The notes under the pieces were generated by a model. That model was not told the origin of the DNA. It saw only the letters and a list, made by a program, of their open reading frames with translations, and searched no databases. The translations under genes were made by a program, and so were the position numbers. From the NCBI GenBank assembly GCA_947487835.1, contig CANKXX010000006.1, positions 62,001 to 126,000 of the forward strand: DNA of 64,000 nt, in the 5' to 3' direction. This DNA comes from an uncultured Microbacteriaceae bacterium (GTDB lineage Bacteria; Actinomycetota; Actinomycetes; Actinomycetales; Microbacteriaceae). Positions 1 through 8,200 of the stretch are shown here, piece after piece. How positions within the stretch are numbered: the stretch's first letter is position 1; each line of letters begins with the position of its first letter.

Positions 1-27
1 CGTGCGCGCCGTGCGCCTCCTCGTGTT

Positions 28-92
28 CCTGCCCAGGCAGGAGCATCCTGCGCAGGTGAAACCTGGGCAGGATGCCTCTGCCTGGGCAGGGG
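28..92. repeat. 67-bp nested-palindrome repeat, copy 1
   Basis: Outer arms CCTGCCCAGGCAG and CTGCCTGGGCAGG are reverse complements, and an inner pair (ATCCTGCGCAGG with CCTGGGCAGGAT) closes on a short loop. The whole element can fold into one long hairpin from either strand. Five further copies lie at 547, 5066, 20460, 21348 and 31995. Confidence 0.85.
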
Positions 93-166
93 CGGGTTAG
101 GCGGACGCAATATGGCGCGGGTGTATCAGGCGCGGCGACCGCCGAGCGGGCGAGGAGCGCTCCGGG

Positions 167-444
167 TCAGTCCTCGGTCTCGGCGGCGAGCCGGTCCGGG
201 CTCAGCGAGTCCCCGGCGACCGGCGTGCGGAAGGGCGGATCCTGCCGCGGGCGCGCGGTGCCGTCCCCGCCGCGTCGCTCTCGGCCGCGGCACTCTCCGC
301 AGCGTCGTCCTCGTCGACGCCGGGCAGAACGTCGGGCTCCTCGGCCGACCCGGGCAGGGGCGCGCCCTCGCCGCCGGGCTCGGCGGCGGCGATCCCCTGG
401 TCGTCCTGGGCGGGATGGGGCAGAAGCGGTTCGGACATCGACAT
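167..444 (-). pseudogene. Small acidic hypothetical protein, probably frameshifted
   Basis: I do not recognise this protein. The minus strand reads from an ATG into an Asp/Glu/Ala/Pro-rich segment (MSMSEPLLPHPAQDDQG...) with strong G/C preference at third codon positions for about 60 codons. That preference is then lost in the same frame. It reappears in the neighbouring frame and runs to a TGA at 167, giving the C-terminus ...SLSPDRLAAETED. The switch falls at a run of four Gs (four Cs on the plus strand) near 260. Restoring one G would give a single 92-residue protein. Without the change the first frame ends in a different, less codon-biased tail of similar length. Either a real frameshift or a homopolymer sequencing error explains this. 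The gene is flanked on both sides by copies of the 67-bp palindrome. Confidence 0.45.
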
Positions 445-546
445 GCCGAGAGTCTTCTCCCTCGCCGACCGCTGCGGGTGAACCACCGGTTACGGCAGGA
501 CGACCTCCCGGTGCCCCCCGAACCCCACACGCCCTCGCCGCGCGTG

Positions 547-613
547 CCCCTGCCCAGGCACGAGGATCCTGCGCAGGTTGAAGCTGGGCAGGATCCTTCT
601 GCCTGGGCAGGGG
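547..613. repeat. 67-bp nested-palindrome repeat, copy 2
   Basis: Outer CCCCTGCCCAGGCA pairs with TGCCTGGGCAGGGG. Inner AGGATCCTGCGCAG pairs with CTGGGCAGGATCCT around the loop GTTGAAG. It lies about 110 bp beyond the 3' end of the minus-strand ABC operon, so a transcript end is possible, but there is no U-tract. The rest of 445-725 shows no gene. Confidence 0.85.
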
Positions 614-725
614 CGGAATGGGAAGGGCGGTAAGCGGCGGCGTCGCACCCGGAGGAAGGTCCGCGCGACCCGACCCCGCACTCCGCCCAGCAGCCCGATC
701 CCGCCCGGCCACCCGACCCAACGCG

Positions 726-1829
726 TCAGTCGCGGGGGAGGACCGCCACGGCGCCGGCCTCGAACCGCAGGTGCACGGCCGTTCCGGCCGGCCGCCGCTC
801 CTCGACGCGGTGCTGCACCTGCAGCACCGTGCCGTTAGCGAGCCGGACGGTGCTCCGGCAGACGGGGCCGAGGAACATCACAGCCTCGACGACGCCCGCG
901 ACGCCGGTGTCGGCGAGCGCGATGTTCTCCGGGCGCACGAGCACCCACACGGGTCCGTCGGCCGGGGCGCCGACGACCGGGAGCTCCGCGCCCGCCACCC
1001 GCGCGAGCCCGCCCACGACGTCGCCGGGGACGCGGTTGCTGACCCCCACGAACTGCGCGACGAACTCGGTCTGCGGCGCCGAGTAGAGCGACTCCGGCGT
1101 GCCCACCTGCTCGATGCGCCCGTCGCGCATGACGGCGACCCGGTCCGCTATCGCCAGGGCCTCCTCCTGGTCGTGGGTGACGAACATCGTCGTGATGTCG
1201 AGCTCGTGTTGGATGCGCCGGATCTCGTCCCGCAGCTGCACCCGCACCTTCGCGTCGAGCGCACTCAGCGGCTCGTCGAGGAGCAGGACCCGGGGCCGCG
1301 TGACGAGGGCCCGGGCGAGGGCGACGCGCTGCTGCTGCCCGCCGGAGAGCTGGTGGGCGTACCGCTCGCCGAGGGCCGAGAGCCCCACGAGGTCGAGCGC
1401 CTCGCCCGATCGAGCGGCGCGCCCCCGTCGGTCGACACCGCGCATCCGCAGCCCGAACTCCACGTTCTGCCGCACAGTGAGGTGCGGGAACAGAGAGTAC
1501 GACTGGAAGACCATGCCGACGTCCCTGCGGTGCGTCGGCACGTCCACGACGTCGACGCCGTCGACGAGGATGCTCCCCGCGGTCACCCGCTCCAGCCCGG
1601 CGAGCGCACGGAGCGCCGTGGTCTTGCCGCAGCCCGAGGGCCCGAGCACCGCGACCAGCTCGCCAGGACGCAGGGTCAGGTCGATGCCGTTGAGTGCCGT
1701 GTGCCCGGCGTACTGCTTCACGACGGACCGGAGCTCGACGGATGCTCCGGCGCCCCGGGGGGATGTCGGGTCGGCGCGGTCGGCGCGGTCGGCGCGGTCG
1801 GCGGGGACCACGGGCGAGGAGGAGGTCAT
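726..1829 (-). CDS. ABC transporter ATP-binding protein, PotA/FbpC type
   Basis: This is the cytoplasmic ATPase of an importer, 367 residues long. Visible motifs are Walker A GPSGCGKTT, signature LSGGQQQR, Walker B LLLDEPLSALD and switch THD, followed by a C-terminal extension of the TOBE type expected for polyamine/ferric/sulfate-class ATPases. I start it at the ATG that overlaps the stop of the upstream permease gene (ATGA). The reading frame stays open further upstream, but that stretch is the shadow of the permease gene. Just after the start, four 9-bp repeats encode an Ala-Asp-Arg run (ADRADRADRADP), which is linker-like and probably not functional. It is the last gene of a four-gene operon. 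The substrate cannot be read from the sequence; polyamine, iron or another small solute are all possible. Confidence 0.9.
   Translation of the reverse strand: MTSSSPVVPADRADRADRADPTSPRGAGASVELRSVVKQYAGHTALNGIDLTLRPGELVAVLGPSGCGKTTALRALAGLERVTAGSILVDGVDVVDVPTHRRDVGMVFQSYSLFPHLTVRQNVEFGLRMRGVDRRGRAARSGEALDLVGLSALGERYAHQLSGGQQQRVALARALVTRPRVLLLDEPLSALDAKVRVQLRDEIRRIQHELDITTMFVTHDQEEALAIADRVAVMRDGRIEQVGTPESLYSAPQTEFVAQFVGVSNRVPGDVVGGLARVAGAELPVVGAPADGPVWVLVRPENIALADTGVAGVVEAVMFLGPVCRSTVRLANGTVLQVQHRVEERRPAGTAVHLRFEAGAVAVLPRD
1771..1806. repeat. Four 9-bp tandem repeats in the ATPase gene 5' end
   Basis: TCGGCGCGG occurs three times, followed by TCGGCGGGG. On the coding strand this gives the repeated Ala-Asp-Arg tripeptide at the N-terminus of the ABC ATPase. 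Copy number could change without breaking the frame. Confidence 0.85.
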
Positions 1830-2701
1830 CGGGCTGCCTTCGAGGAGGTGGTCGGGGAGGGCGGTGGGGCGGCCGCGGCGAGGGCCGAAGCGGATGCCGC
1901 GGGGTCCGCCGGGGCCGCGGTGGGCACGCCGGCCGCGCGGGCGGTGCCCACGCGACCGATCAGCAGGAGCAGGGTGAACGCGAACAGGAGCGCGAGGAGG
2001 GCGAAGATGACCGCGGCGTAGGGATCGCTCCGCGACACCTGCACGAGCGCGGTCTGCAGGTTCACCCGGTTGAGCAGGGATGCGATCGTGTACTCGCCGA
2101 GCACGACGGCCACCGTGATGAAAGTCGCCGCGAGGATCCCGCGACGGAGCGTCGGCACGATCACCGTGGTCAGCACCCGCGGCCAGCTCGCGCCGAGGGT
2201 GCGCGCGGCCTCGGTGAGCGTGCCGAGGTTGCTCGCCGAGAGGTCCGTCTGGAGGGCCCGGAACGCGAACGGCAGCACGGTGACCCCGTAGGCGAGCGCG
2301 AGCGTCCAAGTGCCGCCGCCCGCGACACGCACGACGACGCCGTACACGGGCGCGAGCCCGACCACGAGCACGATGGCCGGCACCGTGATGGGCACGATGC
2401 AGACGAACTCGAGCACCCGCATCAGCCGCGGGTAGCGCAGGCTCACGAGCACCATGGTGGGCACGAGGAGCACGAGCACGAGGGCGGCGGTCAGCACGGC
2501 GAGGGTGAGCGAGTTGCCCACGCCCTCGAAGAGGTTGCGGTAGCTGCGCTCCCGCTCCGGGTCGAGGATGGCCGCCCAGTGGTCCAGCCCGTAGCCGGTG
2601 CCGGAGGGGCTGCGCAGCGTGAACTCGACCATCGCGACGATCGGCAGCAGGAACACGAGGCCGACGACCGCGAGCAGCGCCCGACGCAGCGCGACGCTCA
2701 T
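1826..2701 (-). CDS. ABC transporter permease (PotC-like)
   Basis: This is an inner-membrane permease subunit of 291 residues with several hydrophobic segments typical of the BPD_transp_1 family. The ATPase-contact (EAA) loop is visible as EAARTLGASWPRVLTTVIVP. The ATG start overlaps the stop of the preceding permease gene, and its own stop overlaps the ATPase start, so the whole operon looks translationally coupled. The C-terminus carries an Ala-rich tail outside the usual fold. The paired but distinct permeases fit the polyamine/ferric-type importer architecture. Substrate is unknown. Confidence 0.9.
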   Translation of the reverse strand: MSVALRRALLAVVGLVFLLPIVAMVEFTLRSPSGTGYGLDHWAAILDPERERSYRNLFEGVGNSLTLAVLTAALVLVLLVPTMVLVSLRYPRLMRVLEFVCIVPITVPAIVLVVGLAPVYGVVVRVAGGGTWTLALAYGVTVLPFAFRALQTDLSASNLGTLTEAARTLGASWPRVLTTVIVPTLRRGILAATFITVAVVLGEYTIASLLNRVNLQTALVQVSRSDPYAAVIFALLALLFAFTLLLLIGRVGTARAAGVPTAAPADPAASASALAAAAPPPSPTTSSKAAR

Positions 2702-3621
2702 CGCTGCCACCGCTCGGTGCGGCGCTGGAGCGCCGAGTAGAGCACCATCAGCACCGCCATGACGACCACCATGCCGAGGGCGAGGGCGCCCGCGACGTTG
2801 GCCCGGCCGAGCACCGTCTCGCTCACGAGCGCCGCGCGGATCTGCAGCGGGACGATCTGCGCGCCCTGGCTGATCAGGGCCGCCGCGGTCGCGTAGGAGG
2901 AGAACGCGTTGGCGAACAGCAGCAGGAGGCAGCCCAGGAAGGAGGGCGCGAGCACCGGGAGGACGACGGAGACGAAGTGGTTCCACCAGGTCCCGCCGAG
3001 GGTGGCGACCGCCTCGGACCACTGCGGCTTGAGCCCGGCGACGGCGGGCATGAAGGTGATGACCATGAGCGGCACCTGGAAGTAGATGTAGGGCAGCAGC
3101 AGGCCCGGCACCTGGTACAGCCACACGCCGCCGGCGAAGATGTCGACGCCGAGGGTGTCCAGCAGGATGCGGGTGAACAGGCCTTGGATGCCGATCGTCG
3201 CGATGAAGGCGAAGGCGAGCATGACCCCGCCGAACTGGGCGAGCACGCTGCTGACCGAGTCGATGACGCTCCGCACGGCGCCGTCCGGCCGCAGCGCGGT
3301 GAGGCCCCAGCAGACCGCCGCGCCCACCACCGCGCCGACGAGGGCGGTGATGCCGGACACCGCGAACGACGCGAGGAAGGCGGACTGCACGGCGGGCTCG
3401 CCGAGCACCGTGAGGTTGTCGAGCGTCACGGCGCCGTCGGCGTCGAGGAAGCCGCTGCCCAGGGCGAGGAGGCACGGCACCGCCAGGAAGGCGAGCACGT
3501 ACGCGGCGAACGGGGTGAGCCCGAGCCAGGCGGGGATCCGCACCCGCGAGCGTGCGGGGACGGCGCCCGCGGACCGTGTGGCCGCGGGCGCCGTCTCGTC
3601 GATCAGCGTTGCCGAGCTCAC
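2698..3621 (-). CDS. ABC transporter permease (PotB-like)
   Basis: This is the second permease subunit of the same importer, 307 residues long, with about six membrane segments starting near residue 33 (LGLTPFAAYVLAFLAVPCLL). Its EAA loop reads EAVATLGGTWWNHFVSVVLP. The start overlaps the end of the substrate-binding-protein gene by 4 bp, and the end overlaps the next permease by 4 bp. Order in the operon is binding protein, permease, permease, ATPase, as in pot/fbp-type systems. Confidence 0.9.
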   Translation of the reverse strand: MSSATLIDETAPAATRSAGAVPARSRVRIPAWLGLTPFAAYVLAFLAVPCLLALGSGFLDADGAVTLDNLTVLGEPAVQSAFLASFAVSGITALVGAVVGAAVCWGLTALRPDGAVRSVIDSVSSVLAQFGGVMLAFAFIATIGIQGLFTRILLDTLGVDIFAGGVWLYQVPGLLLPYIYFQVPLMVITFMPAVAGLKPQWSEAVATLGGTWWNHFVSVVLPVLAPSFLGCLLLLFANAFSSYATAAALISQGAQIVPLQIRAALVSETVLGRANVAGALALGMVVVMAVLMVLYSALQRRTERWQR

Positions 3622-4754
3622 CCGATGGCCTGGGCCCAGGACTCGGCGAGCGTCGCCGACGCGGCCTCCGTCTGCTCGGTGGAGAACTGCACCAGGTCGG
3701 CCGGGGGCTCGCCCACGGCCTCGAGCGCGGCCTCGTCGACGGTGCCGGCCTCCATCATCGCCTGCAGACGCACCGGGTAGGCGCCGGCCTCGAGGTACAG
3801 GTTCTGCACGGTGTCGCTCATCACGAACTCCTGCCAGAGGCGGGCGGCGGCGGGGTGCGGGGCGTCGACGTTGATGGCCTGGTTGTAGTAGCTGCCGAGG
3901 GCCGTGCCCGGGAGCACGGTGACCTTCCAGTCCCGACCCTCGGTCTCGGCCGCGGCGAGGTTGTTGTAGCTCCAGTCGAAGACGACCGGCGTCTCGCCCG
4001 AGGCGATCGTGGCGGGCGTGGGGTCGAGCGGGAGGAAGTTCCCGGCGCCGTTCAGCTCGGCGAAGAAGTCGATGCCCGGCTGGATGTCGTCCGCGGATCC
4101 GGCGTTCTGCAGCGCCGCCAGCTGGACGGCCGCGGCCGCGGCGCCCGCCTGCGTGGGGTCACCGTTGATGGCGACCTTGCCCTTGTAGCCCTCGCCGAGG
4201 AGGTCGTCGAGGCTCGCCGGCTCGTCCACCGCGGACGCGTCGTAGCCGATCGACATGAGGCCCGTGTAGTCGTAGACCCACCTGCCCGACTCCTCCTTGT
4301 GGTCGGCCGGGATGTCGTCCCACGTCTGCACCTTGTACGGCGCGAAGTAGTCGAGGCTGTCCAGCGCGACGGCGGAGCCGAGGTCGAAGACGTCCGGCGC
4401 GGTGTCCTGACCCTTGAGGTTCTCGGCGGCGGCGATCTCCTCGGCGCTCGAGACGTCGGGGTCGGCCGAGTTGACCGTGATGTCGTACTCCTCCTCGAAG
4501 GCGGAGATGATCTCGCCGTAGTTCGCCCAGGTGTCGGGGAGCGCGATCACGTTGAGCTCGCCCTCCTCCTCGGCGGCGGCGACGAGCTGGTCGAAGCCGC
4601 CGAAGTCCTCGGCGCTCGTCGCGGTGGCAGCGTCGACGCCACCGGAGCCCCCGGCGTCGGCGGCGGGGTCAGCGGCCGGCGACGAGCAGCCGGCGAGCGT
4701 GACGGACAGGGTGAGAAGAGCGGCTGCCCCTAGGGCTGGGCGCAGAGCGATCAC
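3618..4754 (-). CDS. Lipoprotein substrate-binding protein of the PotD/ferric-type ABC importer
   Basis: This 378-residue protein has a lipoprotein signal peptide ending in LAGC, with the lipid-attachment cysteine at residue 23, and a short Ala/Gly/Asp linker. The mature part resembles family-1/PotD-like solute-binding proteins (for example PDVFDLGSAVAL, YDYTGLMSIGYD, VAINGDPTQAGAA). It would be anchored outside the membrane and deliver substrate to the two permeases. The GTG start has a good ribosome-binding site, AGGAGG, about 5 bases upstream. It is the first gene of the operon, and a possible -10 (TAGTGT on the minus strand near 4814-4819) lies about 60 bp upstream. Polyamine, iron, thiamine or phosphonate uptake cannot be separated by eye. 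Confidence 0.88.
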   Translation of the reverse strand: MIALRPALGAAALLTLSVTLAGCSSPAADPAADAGGSGGVDAATATSAEDFGGFDQLVAAAEEEGELNVIALPDTWANYGEIISAFEEEYDITVNSADPDVSSAEEIAAAENLKGQDTAPDVFDLGSAVALDSLDYFAPYKVQTWDDIPADHKEESGRWVYDYTGLMSIGYDASAVDEPASLDDLLGEGYKGKVAINGDPTQAGAAAAAVQLAALQNAGSADDIQPGIDFFAELNGAGNFLPLDPTPATIASGETPVVFDWSYNNLAAAETEGRDWKVTVLPGTALGSYYNQAINVDAPHPAAARLWQEFVMSDTVQNLYLEAGAYPVRLQAMMEAGTVDEAALEAVGEPPADLVQFSTEQTEAASATLAESWAQAIG

Positions 4755-5065
4755 GGGATTCCTCCTGGGTCTTCGGGTCGGCCGACGACGTCGGTCGGGC
4801 GGTCGGCGGCTCCGACACTAGGGCGGGCACCGGCGGCGGAGACGCCGCTCCGGCGCCCCCGAAGCAATCGCAATCCGCGGTTCATCGGATGTTCAGCGCC
4901 CGGTCCGCGCCGCGTCACCCAAGGTGCCGGGAGTGCGGGCTCGACCCCCTCGGCGCTTCCCCTCCTTCGCCCCCGCCTGCGTCCAAACCGCCCCGGCGTC
5001 CCCCTCTCGCCCCGCGTGCGTCCGACCCGCCCCGGCGTCCCCCCTCCTCTCGCCCCCCTCTTCCG

Positions 5066-5132
5066 CCCCTGCCCAGGCAGGGGCATCGTGCGCAGGTTGA
5101 AGCTGGGCAGGATCCTCCTGCCTGGGCAGGGG
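5066..5132. repeat. 67-bp nested-palindrome repeat, copy 3
   Basis: Outer arms CCCCTGCCCAGGCAGGGG-type and CTGCCTGGGCAGGGG pair, with inner CGTGCGCAG against CTGGGCAGGAT around the loop GTTGAAG as in copy 2. This copy sits between divergent genes, so it is not simply a transcription terminator. Confidence 0.85.
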
Positions 5133-5205
5133 CGGGATGGACGCGCGCGACCGGACCCGCCCGAACCGCCGCGACCCCGCACCCCCCGCGGCTCGGAGCA
5201 CGGGA

Positions 5206-5223
5206 ATTCACCATCCGTTCACC
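5206..5223 (+). promoter_or_regulatory. PHO-box-like direct repeat upstream of the Pls-type gene
   Basis: ATTCACC and GTTCACC start exactly 11 bp apart. GTTCACC-type 11-bp direct repeats are the known binding unit of PhoP in Streptomyces. A -10-like TACGAAT follows at 5238-5244, so the repeats sit where a -35 would be. This suggests phosphate-starvation control of the NRPS gene; it is an inference from motif and spacing only. Confidence 0.45.
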
Positions 5224-5270
5224 GAGACGCCCCAGGGTACGAATGCCCGCTCGCCAGCTTCGGAGGTTCC

Positions 5271-8200
5271 ATGACCGACTCCCCCCAGGGCGTCCTGGAC
5301 CGCTCGTGGGCCGCGGCGGCCCCCCGAACGCTGGTGGACATCCTGCGGACGACGGCGGAGTCGCACCCGGATGCGTCGGCCATCGAGGACGCGACGGGCG
5401 CTCTCAGCTACGGCGAGCTCCTCGCGCGCGTGATCGAGGTGGCGTCGCTCCTGCGGGCCGAGGGGATCGACCGCGGGCACCGGGTCGGCATCCGGATGCC
5501 GTCCGGGTCGCGGGAGCTCTACATCGCGATCCTCGCCATCCTGGCCGCGGGCGCCGCCTACGTGCCCGTCGATGCGGACGACCCCGACGAGCGGGCGGAC
5601 CTGGTCTTCGGCGAGGCCGGCGTCGTCGGCACCGTCACCGGCTCCGGGCTGTACACGGCCGCGGGCGGCGGGTCCTCCCGTCACCTCTTCTCGGCGGCAG
5701 CCCCGCACCCGTCCGGCGCGTCCGCGCCCCTCGCCGCCGCACCGCTGCCCGAGGACGACGCCTGGATCATCTTCACGTCGGGCTCCACCGGCACGCCGAA
5801 GGGCGTCGCCGTCTCGCACCGCTCCGCCGCCGCGTTCGTGGACGCGGAGGCCGGCCTGTTCCTCCGGCACGAGCCCATCGGCCCCGGCGACCGCGTGCTC
5901 GCCGGCCTGTCGGTCGCCTTCGACGCGTCCTGCGAGGAGATGTGGCTGGCCTGGCGGCACGGCGCGTGCCTCGTCCCGGCGCCGCGGAGCCTCGTCCGCA
6001 GCGGCATGGACCTCGGCCCGTGGCTCACGACCCGCGGCATCACCATCGTCTCCACGGTGCCGACGCTCGCCGCCCTGTGGCCGGCGGAGTCCCTGGAGAA
6101 CGTACGCATGCTCATCTTCGGCGGCGAGGCGGTCCCGCCCGAGCTGGGCGACCGGCTCGCGACGGACGGGCGCGAGGTCTGGAACACGTACGGCCCCACC
6201 GAGGCGACCGTCGTCGCGTGCGCGGCGACCCTCGGCGGCGACGGGCCCGTGCGCATCGGCCTGCCCCTCGACGGCTGGATGCTCGCGGTGGTCGACGCCG
6301 ACGGCAGGCGGGTCGGCGAGGGCGAGGTGGGCGAGCTCATCATCGGCGGAGTGGGTCTCGCGCGCTACCTCGACCCCGTGAAGGACGCGGAGAAGTACGC
6401 GCCGTTCCCGAGCCTCGGCTGGGACCGCGCCTACCGCAGCGGCGACCTCGTACGGTACGAGAGCGCGGGGCTGCTCTTCCAGGGCCGCGCGGACGACCAG
6501 GTGAAGGTCGGCGGGCGGCGGATCGAGCTCGGCGAGATCGAGGCCGCGCTGCAGGCCCTGCCCGGCGTCTCCGGGTCAGCGGCGGCGGTGCGCACGACCG
6601 GCGCCGGCAACCAGGTCCTCGTCGGTTACCTCGTGCCCGCCGACCCGGCCACCTGGGACCGCGACGACGCCGTGGCCCGGCTGCGGAGCGAGCTGCCCGC
6701 GGCCCTCGTGCCCCTGCTCGCCCCCGTGACCGAGCTCCCCACCCGCACCTCGGGCAAGGTCGACCGGGCCGCGCTGCCCTGGCCGCTCCCCGGCCTCGAG
6801 GCGAAGGACGGCGGGCTGCCGCCCGAGCTGCAGCCCATGGCCGACATGTGGACCGCCGTGCTCGGCATCACCGTCGACGACGAGGACGCCAACTTCTTCG
6901 ACCTCGGTGGCGGCTCGCTCTCCGCGGCGCAGCTGGTCGCGCGCATCCGCACGATCGACCCGGACTTCACCTTCGCCGACGTGTACACGCACCCGCGGCT
7001 CGGCGCCATGGCGGATGCGCTCGCCGCCCGGGTACCGGACGGCCCCGCGGGCGAGGCCCGACCGGCCGCCCGGCGGACCCCGCTGGCCACCCAGTGGGCC
7101 CTGACCCTTCTCGGCGTCCCGCTGTTCCTGCTGCAGGGTTTGCGCTGGCTGGTCTACCTCTTCACGGCCTCGAGCATCCTCGCCGCGGCCGGCGGGTTCG
7201 ACGCGCTGCCCACGGTGTCGCCGTGGCTGCTCGGCGTCGGGCTGGTCCTGTTCGCCACCCCGTTCGGCCGGATGCTGATCGCCGTGATCGCGGCTCGGCT
7301 GCTCCTCGCGGGCTTGCGCCCCGGCAACCATCCGCGCGGCGGGTCCTGGCACCTGCGCATCTGGCTCGCCGAGCAGATCGGGCAGCAGGTCGGGGCCGTC
7401 GGGCTGGCCGGTGCCCCGTGGATCACGTACTACGCCCGCGCCCTAGGCGCCCAGATCGCGGAGGACGTCGACCTGCACACCCTGCCGCCCGTCACCGGCA
7501 TGCTCCGGATCGGGCGCGGCGCCGCGGTGGAGCCCGAAGTCGACCTCTCGGGCTACTGGATCGACGGCGACACGGTGCGGGTCGGCGCCATCCGCATCGG
7601 CGCCGGGTCGACGGTCGGGGCGCGCAGCACGCTGCTGCCCGGCACCCGCATCGGCAAGAACGCGGAGATCGCGCCGGGGTCGGCGGTGTTCGGCCGGGTC
7701 CCCGCCGGGCAGCGCTGGGCCGGTTCGCCCGCCGTCCGGGAGGGCCGCGCCCGCGAGTGGTGGCCCACCGCGCGCCCGCCCCGGCGCACCCGCTGGCTCT
7801 ATGCGTACGCGGCGTCCTCGGTGCTCGTCGCCCTCCTGCCGATCACCGCCCTCGCGGCCGGCGCGGCGGTCACGGTGGCGGCGGCCCAGGGATCGGCGGA
7901 CCTGGCCGAGTTCTGGTGGCGCTCCCTCGCCGGGCTCGTGCCCGGGGTGCTCGTCGCGGGGATCGTGCTCGCGGGCCTCGTCGTCGTGATCGTGCGGCTG
8001 CTCGGGCTCGGCGTCACGGAGGGCACGCACGCGGTGCGCAGCAGGGTCGGCTGGCAGCTCTGGACCACCGAGCGCCTGCTCGATCTCGCGCGCTCCGCCC
8101 TCTTCCCGCTCTACTCCGGGCTGTTCACCCCGGTCTGGCTGCGCTGGCTCGGCGCGACCATCGGCCGCGACGTCGAGGCGTCGACCGTGCTGCTCATCCC

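Larger units (their letters stand above)
4755..5270. other. Divergent intergenic region between the ABC operon and the Pls-type NRPS
   Basis: No convincing gene is present. The region holds the third 67-bp palindrome (5066-5132), a PHO-box-like direct repeat at 5206-5223 with a downstream -10-like TACGAAT, and a weaker 11-bp-spaced pair (GTTCATC/GTTCAGC) at 4880-4897. The rest is C-rich with no recognisable features. Confidence 0.7.

Noticed and set aside
72-838. Several overlapping Arg/Pro-rich open frames at the left edge
   Set aside because: They are GC-driven frames over repeats with no codon bias or start signals; only the 167-444 minus-strand frame pair shows coding bias.
4880-4897. 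Second PHO-like repeat (GTTCATC/GTTCAGC)
   Set aside because: Spacing is 11 bp, but both halves are degenerate and it lies about 390 bp from the Pls start; kept only as a note.
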